A DNA stretch of 29,661 nucleotides from an uncultured Oscillibacter sp. (GTDB lineage: Bacteria; Bacillota; Clostridia; Oscillospirales; Oscillospiraceae): NCBI GenBank assembly GCA_900542115.1, contig UQMC01000007.1, positions 1 through 29,661 of the forward strand, in the 5' to 3' direction. Below, in pieces: positions 24,094-29,661 of this stretch. The first letter of the stretch is position 1; each line of letters starts with the position of its first letter. The position numbers and the translations under genes are program-made. The notes below the pieces were generated by a model. The model was not told where the DNA came from. It saw nothing but the letters and a program-made list of their open reading frames with translations, and searched no databases.

Positions 24094-24121
24094 ATTATAA
24101 AATGTTTTTTCCGACAAGAAA
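24094..24121 (-). promoter_or_regulatory. Probable promoter of purA-purB
   Basis: On the minus strand TTTCTT (24116-24121) and a perfect TATAAT (24094-24099) are 16 bases apart. The -35 is weak. Transcription would start near 24087 and give a leader of nearly 60 bases containing the inverted repeat. Confidence 0.6.
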
Positions 24122-24186
24122 AGTAGGAATATCACATATCTATTATTAAAAATAATAATGGATAACAATTGGCTATCAGATAGATT

Positions 24187-24225
24187 ATAAAAAGGACAGC
24201 CCCCTGCTATGCAGATGGCTGTCCT
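24187..24225 (-). terminator. Intrinsic terminator after the ABC permease genes
   Basis: On the minus strand, a 9-bp stem (24217-24225 with 24193-24201), with a further inner CTGC/GCAG stem, runs into T5. It begins five bases after the last permease stop. Confidence 0.88.
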
Positions 24226-24229
24226 GTGT

Positions 24230-25222
24230 TCAGCGTTCTTCCCGGAAGAAACTGAGGCCAAGAGAAGCCGGCGGCTGATCTTCCCGCTTTTTGCGAAGGG
24301 AGACAATAATCAAAACCACAAGTGTCACAACATAGGGGAGCATTTTGTAAAGCTCCTTGACAGCGAGGTTTGTTCCGGTGGGGATGTAAAGGTACAGAAT
24401 GTAGCAGCCGCCGAACAGGATAGAGGCCAGCACACTTACATTGGGCCGCCAGATGGTGAAAATCACCAGCGCAATCGCCAACCACCCGCGGTCACCGAAG
24501 GCGTTGTTGGACCACACGCCGCAGGCGTAGTCCATCACATAGTACAGACCGCCGAGTCCGGCAATCATGCTGCCGATGCAGGTGGCGAAATACTTGTACT
24601 TGGAAACGCTGATGCCTGCGGCATCCGCAGTGGAGGCGTTTTCACCGACAGCACGGAGATGCAGACCGGCGCGGGTATGCTTCAGAAAATAGGAGGTGGA
24701 CAATGCAATGACAACGGCCAAATAGGCAAGAAAGCCATAAGAGAGGAAAATTTTCCCGAACCAGCCGCATTGATTGGCAAAGGGCAGCGATTTGCTGAAA
24801 TAGGCGCTGGTGGCGGAAAGGGCGATAGAGGGGACCTCACTGCCGGTCAGCTTAATAAGTGATCCGCCGAAGAAGTTGCCGATACCCACGCCGAAGGTTG
24901 TCATGGCAAGGCCGGTCACGTTCTGGTTGGCCCGCAGCGTCACCGTCAGCAGGCAGTACAAAAGCCCCATAAGCAGGGAGCCAAGCAAGGAGCAGAGCAG
25001 GGGAATGCCGATAGCCAGCAGTCCGCTCATGGCCTCTGCGGGGGTGGACTGTTCATAGAAGAACGCGCCGATGACGCCGCAGATGCCGCCGACATACATG
25101 ATGCCGGGGATTCCCAAATTCAGGTTGCCGGATTTTTCGGTCAGAATTTCACCGGTGCTGCCATAGAGCAGTGGAATGCCCTGCATAACGGCCCGGGGGA
25201 GGAATGATACCAGATCAAGCAT
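24230..25222 (-). CDS. ABC importer permease, nucleoside type (second subunit)
   Basis: A polytopic permease of the BPD_transp_2 family that pairs with the neighbouring permease to form the membrane channel. It corresponds to NupQ/YufQ-type subunits. About eight to ten hydrophobic segments can be seen across 330 residues; the early block GILTEKSGNLNLGIPGIMYVGG-like sequence and the LRAVGENASTADAAGISV block (typical of this family) are present. The ATG has AAGGAGG nine bases ahead and lies three bases after the stop of the first permease gene. It is the last gene of its operon. Confidence 0.93.
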   Translation of the reverse strand: MLDLVSFLPRAVMQGIPLLYGSTGEILTEKSGNLNLGIPGIMYVGGICGVIGAFFYEQSTPAEAMSGLLAIGIPLLCSLLGSLLMGLLYCLLTVTLRANQNVTGLAMTTFGVGIGNFFGGSLIKLTGSEVPSIALSATSAYFSKSLPFANQCGWFGKIFLSYGFLAYLAVVIALSTSYFLKHTRAGLHLRAVGENASTADAAGISVSKYKYFATCIGSMIAGLGGLYYVMDYACGVWSNNAFGDRGWLAIALVIFTIWRPNVSVLASILFGGCYILYLYIPTGTNLAVKELYKMLPYVVTLVVLIIVSLRKKREDQPPASLGLSFFREER

Positions 25223-25225
25223 GAT

Positions 25226-26317
25226 TTAAGCCTCCTTCTTTCCGTTTTTGCGCAGGCTGACCTGATAGGTGATGAAGAACTCGCTTCCGATGATAAAGAA
25301 CAGGATGATGCCGGTCAGAATATCCGAGAAAGACTGGTTCAGGCTGAAGGTGCTGGAAATTTCACTGGCACCGCGCCCGAGAACAACCAGCAGCAGACTG
25401 GTAAATATCATGACAATGGGATTAAATTTCGCCATCCACGATACCATGACGGCGGTAAAGCCGCGTCCGCCGACAATGGTAGTTGTCAGCGTGTGGTCCG
25501 TTCCGGCGGTCAGGAGAAAGCCCATAAGGCCGCAGACCGCGCCGGAGAGCAGCATGGTGCGGATGATGACCCGCTCTACCTTGATGCCGGCATAGCTGGC
25601 AGTCCGCTGGCTCTCGCCAACAACGGCAATCTCATAGCCGTGCTTGCTGTAGTTCAGATAAATGTACATCAGGACAGTCAGGATAGCAACAACGAGAATA
25701 ATGAGCAGATATTTCTGCCCGCCGATGACCGGCAGCCATCCGGCCTCGGAGTTCTGATTGATGATGCCGATTTTTCCGGCGCCCTTCGGAACCTCCCACA
25801 CGATGATAAAGAAAGCGGAAAGCTGCGTGGCGATATAGTTCATCATCAGAGTGAACAGTGTTTCGTTTGTGTTCCACTTGGCCTTGAAGAACGCAGGGAG
25901 AAGACCCCAGATACCGCCGGCGACCAGCGCGGCCAGCAGGGAAATTAAAATCAGGAGCGCATTGGGGATTTTATCACCGAGGCAGATCATGCAGGCGGCG
26001 GTGGCAAGGCAGCCAATCAGGACCTGCCCCTCGGCGCCGATATTCCAGAACCGCATTTTGAACGCCGGAGTGACCGCAAGGGAAATACCCAGCAGAACAG
26101 CCAAATTCTGGAAGGTGACCCATGTTTTGCGGGCCGTTCCGAAAGCACCCTTGAAAATTGTGGCGTAAATGCTGAAGGGGTTTTCACCGGTCATCAGCAT
26201 CGTGACCAGCGCGCAGACCACCAGCGCCAGCAAAATCGCGCAGCCGCGAATCAGTGTGGCCTGATACCAAGGCAGTGCGTCCCGTTTGGCAATATGGAAC
26301 AGGGATGTCTTAGGCAT
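25226..26317 (-). CDS. ABC importer permease, nucleoside type (first subunit)
   Basis: The larger permease of the importer, NupP/YufP-like, 363 residues with multiple membrane segments from about residue 25 on. Family blocks include MRFWNIGAEGQVLIGCLA and YEIAVVGESQRTASYAGI, characteristic of BPD_transp_2 sugar/nucleoside permeases. An upstream ATG at 26323 leaves only two bases to AAGGAGG; the ATG at 26317 has eight and is the better start. That start overlaps the ATPase stop by eight bases, so the genes are translationally coupled. Confidence 0.93.
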   Translation of the reverse strand: MPKTSLFHIAKRDALPWYQATLIRGCAILLALVVCALVTMLMTGENPFSIYATIFKGAFGTARKTWVTFQNLAVLLGISLAVTPAFKMRFWNIGAEGQVLIGCLATAACMICLGDKIPNALLILISLLAALVAGGIWGLLPAFFKAKWNTNETLFTLMMNYIATQLSAFFIIVWEVPKGAGKIGIINQNSEAGWLPVIGGQKYLLIILVVAILTVLMYIYLNYSKHGYEIAVVGESQRTASYAGIKVERVIIRTMLLSGAVCGLMGFLLTAGTDHTLTTTIVGGRGFTAVMVSWMAKFNPIVMIFTSLLLVVLGRGASEISSTFSLNQSFSDILTGIILFFIIGSEFFITYQVSLRKNGKKEA

Positions 26318-27851
26318 TCTCATGGCCTCCTTCCACGCGGGTCATTAAAGCGCCCACCTGACGCTTATCGGCAGTCCGGGCGTCCACAACGCCGGAGACC
26401 TGACCGCCGCAGAGCACAACGATTCGGTCGCAAAGCTCCAACAGTACATCCAAATCCTCGCCGACGTACACAACAGCGATGCCCTTCATTTTCTGCTCTG
26501 TGAGCAGATTATAAATCGTATAGGACGTATTGATGTCCAGACCGCGGACCGCGTAGGCGGTCATCAGCACGGAGGGGGCCTGCGCAATCTCGCGGCCCAC
26601 CAGTACCTTCTGCACGTTGCCGCCGGACATCCGCCGGACAGGAAAGTTAGTGTTGGGCGTCACAACGTCCAGCTCCTGCCAGATGCGGTTGGCAAGCTGT
26701 TCGGGGTCCTTGCGGTCCAGGAAAATGCCATGGCCCTTACGCCAGGAGCGGAGCATCATGTTTCCCGTCATGCCCATAGAGCCAACAAGGCCCATGCCCA
26801 AGCGGTCCTCGGGGACGAAGGACATTGCCACGCCGCTTTGCCGAATGTCCATAGGGTCCATTCCCACCAGATTTTTGGTTTTACCATCCTTGGGGTCAAA
26901 GTATGTAATGGTGCCGGAGGCAATGGGGTAAAGTCCGGCAATGGACTCCAGAAGCTCCCGCTGGCCGCTGCCGGCGATACCGGCAATACCGAGAACCTCA
27001 CCGGCGTTGACCGTGAAGCTGACATTATCAAGCCGCTTGACACCCAGCTCATCGTAGACCGTCAGATTGTCAATGACCAATCGAGGGGTCACATTCACAG
27101 GATCGGGCCGGTCGATATTCAGGCTGACGCTGTGGCCGACCATCATGTCCGTCAGGGATTGCTGGTCGGCGTCCTTTGTGGCGACATCGCCGATGTATTC
27201 ACCCTTGCGGAGTACGGCCACCCGGTCGGATACGTCCAGTACCTCGTGGAGCTTGTGGGTGATGATGATGAGGGATTTTCCGTCCGCCTTCATGTTCCGC
27301 ATGATCTGGAACAGCTTATCCGTTTCCTGCGGTGTCAGGACTGCGGTGGGTTCATCCAAAATCAGAATGTCGGCGCCGCGATAAAGCACCTTGAGAATTT
27401 CAACGGTCTGCTTCTGGGAAACAGACATATCGTATATCTTCTGGTCGGGGTCGATATCGAAGCCGTATTTTTCGCAAAGCTCCTTTACCTTTTTCCGGGC
27501 CTCCGACAGATTCAGCCTTCCGTCCAGACCCAGAATGATATTTTCCGCGGCGGTGAACACATCTACCAGCTTGAAGTGCTGGTGAATCATGCCGATGCCA
27601 TAGCGGAAAGCATCCTTGGGAGAGGCGATGGAGACCGGCTTTCCGTGAATGTAGATTTGTCCCTCATCAGGGAAGTAGATGCCGGAGAGCATATTCATCA
27701 GCGTTGTTTTTCCGCTGCCGTTTTCGCCTAAGAGGGAGAGGATCTCGCCCTCGTGCAGCTCCAGATTCACGGCCCGGTTTGCCACAACCTTTCCAAAGCG
27801 CTTGGTCACGTTTTCCATCTTAACCGCACACGCAGTTGACAAGGCAGTCAC
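26310..27851 (-). CDS. ABC importer ATPase with two nucleotide-binding domains, nucleoside type
   Basis: A duplicated ATPase of the NupO/YufO (RbsA-like) class that powers uptake. Domain 1 (about 1-250) has Walker A GENGSGKTT, a Q-loop (IHQHFKL), a degenerate signature MSVSQKQ, Walker B ILILDEPTAVL and the switch histidine in ITHKLHEV. Domain 2 (about 255-505) has a degenerate Walker A (GIAGSGQRE), a normal signature MSGGN, and an unusual Walker B/D-loop region MTAYAVRGLD, where relatives usually show QPTRGLD. The 513-residue length is normal. The start is uncertain: GTG at 27851 has almost no spacing from its purine stretch, while TTG at 27842 has AAGGGTG six bases ahead. Asymmetric use of two ATP sites is known for this class. 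Confidence 0.93.
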   Translation of the reverse strand: MTALSTACAVKMENVTKRFGKVVANRAVNLELHEGEILSLLGENGSGKTTLMNMLSGIYFPDEGQIYIHGKPVSIASPKDAFRYGIGMIHQHFKLVDVFTAAENIILGLDGRLNLSEARKKVKELCEKYGFDIDPDQKIYDMSVSQKQTVEILKVLYRGADILILDEPTAVLTPQETDKLFQIMRNMKADGKSLIIITHKLHEVLDVSDRVAVLRKGEYIGDVATKDADQQSLTDMMVGHSVSLNIDRPDPVNVTPRLVIDNLTVYDELGVKRLDNVSFTVNAGEVLGIAGIAGSGQRELLESIAGLYPIASGTITYFDPKDGKTKNLVGMDPMDIRQSGVAMSFVPEDRLGMGLVGSMGMTGNMMLRSWRKGHGIFLDRKDPEQLANRIWQELDVVTPNTNFPVRRMSGGNVQKVLVGREIAQAPSVLMTAYAVRGLDINTSYTIYNLLTEQKMKGIAVVYVGEDLDVLLELCDRIVVLCGGQVSGVVDARTADKRQVGALMTRVEGGHENA

Positions 27852-27914
27852 CCTTTCTTTCTCGGAAGGGACAAAAAGAGTTCCTTCCCCCGTGTTCGTA
27901 TCACGTACATCTGT

Positions 27915-27943
27915 ATTTTACCATAGTCACGGCACCTTGTAAA
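27915..27943 (-). promoter_or_regulatory. Promoter of the ATPase-permease operon
   Basis: On the minus strand TTTACA (27938-27943) and TAAAAT (27915-27920), each one base from consensus, are separated by exactly 17 bases. They lie between the lipoprotein-gene terminator and the ATPase start, so the ATPase and permeases can be transcribed apart from the lipoprotein. Confidence 0.8.
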
Positions 27944-27961
27944 TCAAAAGGAAGCCGACTT

Positions 27962-28007
27962 TTTCCAAAATAAGAAAAATTGGGCTGCCGGAGGGCAGCC
28001 CAATTTT
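27962..28007 (-). terminator. Strong terminator after the BMP lipoprotein gene
   Basis: A perfect 14-bp stem (27976-27989 with 27994-28007) and a four-base loop are followed on the minus strand by a T-rich tail. It begins 12 bases after the lipoprotein stop and separates it from the downstream ATPase-permease unit. Confidence 0.95.
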
Positions 28008-28018
28008 GTGTTCAGGAC

Positions 28019-29257
28019 TTAGCCGTAGACCTCATCCAGCAGGGTGATGCCATCGATACGCAAGTCGCAATAGTGGGCGGAGCGGAACGTGGACTCCCGG
28101 AATGCGCCATCCACGATGACCTCGGTATCCGGGGTGTAGTCGGCATCGGTATCCACATCGGCCTTATAGGTATCCAGCTTGCTGCCATCCACGGTGAAGG
28201 TGTTCACATCAAACACCTGACGGGTGCCGTTTTCCAGCTCAGCCTTCACAGCGTCAATGGCGTCCTGCGTACCCTCGGCGGCAACGGCAGTGTTGAGGTC
28301 GGTCAGGACAACGGAGCCGGTGGCCAGCGTGCCGGTCCAGTCGGCGTCAATGGCGGTGCCGTTCATAGCGGCGGTGATGGCGTACTCGAAGTAAGGCTCC
28401 CAATCAATGCGGGAGGAAACGAGGAAGGTGTTGGGGCAGGCGGACTGCGTAGAGCCGTTGTAGGAAACATTGGGGACCCCGGCAGTCTCGCAGGCGGTAG
28501 GAGCGCCCATGGAGTCGGCGTGCTGGCTGATAAGAACGCAACCGTTGTTGATGAGCTTCTGTGCGCCCTCCTTTTCAGCGGTCTCATCGTACCAGGAGCC
28601 GGTGAAGGTCACTTCCATGGTAGCGGTGGGGCAGACGGAGCGGGCACCGAGGAAGAAGGAGGTGTAGCCGGAGATGACCTCGGCGTAGGTAAAGGCACCA
28701 ACGTAACCGATCTTGGCCTGATCGGCGGTGATTTTACCGTTGTCGATCATCTCGTTGAGCTTCATACCGGCGGCAACACCGGCCAGGTAGCGGCCCTCAT
28801 AAATGGAGGCAAAGGCATTGTGGTAATTGCTCAGGCCCTCGGTGTGGGCGCGGGTGCCGGTGGAGTGGCAGAACTGAACCTGAGGGAACTCCTTAGCGGC
28901 CTGAATGATGTAATCCTCATGACCGAAGGAGTCGGCAAAGATGATGTTGCAGCCGGCGTCCGCCAGCTCAGCGGCCTTGTTGTAGCATTCCTCGGTTTCG
29001 GGAACGTTGGTGATCTTGGTGTACTCAACGCCCAGCTTTTCACAGGCAGCCTCGGCGGCATTGATGAAGTTCAGGTCATAGGTGGAGTTTTCATCGTGCA
29101 GGAAGATGAAGCCGACCTTGAAATCGGAGGCGGGGGTGCTGTCGCCAGTTTCGGCGGCGTCGGTGTCTGCGGGGGTTGTGGAATCGCTTTTGCCGCCGCA
29201 GGCGGACAGGGCAAATACCATGGAAAGACTCAGGAGCAGTGCAAGAAACTTCTTCAT
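28019..29257 (-). CDS. BMP family substrate-binding lipoprotein (nucleoside-type ABC importer)
   Basis: The extracellular binding protein of the importer, of the BMP/PnrA/Med family that binds purine nucleosides or related ligands. A lipoprotein signal peptide covers residues 1-19 with lipobox LSAC and the lipidated Cys20; a Thr/Ser/Asp-rich linker (about 23-45) follows. The periplasmic-binding fold begins at FKVGFIFLHDENSTYD and includes NIIFADSFGHEDY, YLAGVAAGMK and ISQHADSMG, all typical. At 412 residues it is longer than the usual 330-360, mainly in its C-terminal part. The ATG has AGGAGG eight bases ahead. Codon bias is much stronger than in the ATPase and permeases, fitting the usual excess of binding protein. 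The exact ligand cannot be read from sequence; the neighbouring purA-purB fits a purine. Confidence 0.93.
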   Translation of the reverse strand: MKKFLALLLSLSMVFALSACGGKSDSTTPADTDAAETGDSTPASDFKVGFIFLHDENSTYDLNFINAAEAACEKLGVEYTKITNVPETEECYNKAAELADAGCNIIFADSFGHEDYIIQAAKEFPQVQFCHSTGTRAHTEGLSNYHNAFASIYEGRYLAGVAAGMKLNEMIDNGKITADQAKIGYVGAFTYAEVISGYTSFFLGARSVCPTATMEVTFTGSWYDETAEKEGAQKLINNGCVLISQHADSMGAPTACETAGVPNVSYNGSTQSACPNTFLVSSRIDWEPYFEYAITAAMNGTAIDADWTGTLATGSVVLTDLNTAVAAEGTQDAIDAVKAELENGTRQVFDVNTFTVDGSKLDTYKADVDTDADYTPDTEVIVDGAFRESTFRSAHYCDLRIDGITLLDEVYG

Positions 29258-29321
29258 ACAATAATCCTCCTAATTTATTTTGCGGTATCTCATGGCCGCA
29301 TACGGTGCAGCCGTTACTTTT

Positions 29322-29350
29322 ATCATAACGAAAAAGCCGACACAGCGCAA
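29322..29350 (-). promoter_or_regulatory. Probable promoter of the BMP lipoprotein gene
   Basis: On the minus strand TTGCGC (29345-29350) and TATGAT (29322-29327) are 17 bases apart. Transcription would start near 29315, giving a leader of about 58 bases. Confidence 0.55.
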
Positions 29351-29368
29351 CACAAATTTTCTATCAAA

Positions 29369-29399
29369 TTCACACAAAAAAGTAATACCTTTTTGTGAA
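29369..29399. repeat. Imperfect inverted repeat upstream of the lipoprotein promoter
   Basis: TTCACACAAAAAAG (29369-29382) and CTTTTTGTGAA (29389-29399) pair over eleven bases with a three-base bulge. It sits about 20 bases upstream of the -35. It may be an operator for the importer gene. Confidence 0.35.
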
Positions 29400-29609
29400 A
29401 AGAGCAGATGATATAAGCGGCACGCATAACAGATAAAAGCTCAAAAAATGTTTTTTAAACGCAAAAATTGTGGGAAATGTTTACTTTTTGCAATTTTCTA
29501 TGAATTTTCCTTGATGGATACAGCGAAATAAGAAAGGGGAAATAGATGCTTCCAATTTGAACGGACTGCATGATGGGCCGCGATAGATAGAGATACCGAA
29601 TATAGAAGG
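29400..29609. other. Non-coding AT-rich stretch with no recognised gene
   Basis: Together with the promoter area this is the only gap above 300 bases (29258-29661). I find no ORF with a ribosome-binding site worth reporting; a start at 29546 with AAGGGG upstream stops after four codons. A-tracts and T-tracts are frequent, and GCAAAAA/TTTTTGC (29461-29467 with 29485-29491) form a weak inverted repeat. I see no purine-riboswitch core on either strand. Confidence 0.5.
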
Positions 29610-29629
29610 GACCGCCTGTTCAGGCGGTC
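29610..29629. repeat. Perfect 9-bp inverted repeat near the window edge
   Basis: GACCGCCTG and CAGGCGGTC flank a TT. Neither side carries a clean T-run, though AAAAAGTCTTTTCT follows 12 bases later on the plus strand. It may be part of a terminator or of a dispersed repeat that continues past the window. Confidence 0.5.
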
Positions 29630-29661
29630 TCAGCGTGTCGAAAAAGTCTTTTCTCCCCGCT

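Noticed and set aside
21268..24126. Two long plus-strand frames across purB and purA
   Set aside because: Both are mirrors of full-length, recognisable minus-strand enzymes with good ribosome-binding sites.
24031..24180. Purine riboswitch in the purA leader or before the importer genes
   Set aside because: No conserved purine-aptamer core could be found on the minus strand there or at 29258-29661.
24031..24306. N-terminal extension of purA by 92 residues
   Set aside because: It would read through the permease terminator and the purA promoter; the ATG at 24030 has AGGAGG and gives the family N-terminus.
27980..29398. 472-codon plus-strand frame across the BMP lipoprotein gene
   Set aside because: Glycine- and valine-rich mirror of the minus-strand lipoprotein gene; it reads through a terminator and a promoter.

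Overview
The window looks like a chromosomal core segment of an anaerobic, spore-forming, butyrate-producing Clostridia bacterium, most like the Oscillospiraceae (Oscillibacter/Flavonifractor/Intestinimonas type). The basis is: several sporulation genes (gerW/ytfJ, cotJ genes, cwlD, a low-molecular-weight D,D-carboxypeptidase in a gerW cluster), an IspH-ribosomal protein S1 fusion known from Clostridia, a But-type butyryl-CoA:acetate CoA-transferase, and strong purine-rich Shine-Dalgarno sites throughout. The genus is inference; no rRNA gene is present. I see no tRNA, rRNA, CRISPR array, prophage or insertion sequence.

Layout. (1) 1-1550: end of rpsB, then tsf, closed by a strong terminator. 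(2) 1596-6695: one plus-strand operon with its own promoter and terminator: site-2-type membrane protease, scpA, scpB, a DUF2953-type membrane protein, gerW (ytfJ), a D,D-carboxypeptidase and an RluB-type pseudouridine synthase (chromosome segregation, sporulation and envelope). (3) 6726-12299: RpiR-type regulator, BaiN/HI0933-type flavoprotein, cmk, plsC and the ispH-S1 fusion, tightly overlapping. (4) 12353-13857: a single But-type CoA-transferase gene with strong codon bias and operator-like inverted repeats upstream. (5) 13859-14907, minus: cotJC and a gene that fuses CotJA to CotJB. (6) 14989-21256, plus: cwlD, radA, a small membrane zinc-ribbon protein and dnaE; a small cysteine-rich ORF lies on the opposite strand between radA and the zinc-ribbon gene. 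(7) 21283-24121, minus: purA-purB. (8) 24187-29350, minus: a BMP-family nucleoside-type ABC importer; the lipoprotein gene is its own transcription unit and the ATPase plus two permeases form a second one. (9) 29400-29661: non-coding, partly AT-rich, with a short perfect inverted repeat near the edge.

How it fits together. Regions 7 and 8 suggest coordinated purine handling: AMP synthesis from IMP beside a probable nucleoside/nucleobase importer. Regions 2, 5 and 6 carry the sporulation functions. Region 4 is the last step of fermentative butyrate formation and, by codon use, highly expressed.

Most interesting points: the ispH-S1 ORF carries an internal AT-rich promoter-like element and a near-perfect Shine-Dalgarno plus ATG exactly at the S1 boundary, so it may also make a free S1; CotJA and CotJB are one polypeptide; a cysteine-rich mini-protein is encoded antisense to the radA 3' end; and an inverted repeat abuts the promoter of the butyrate CoA-transferase gene. 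I did not find a clearly new multi-gene defence or mobile system here.
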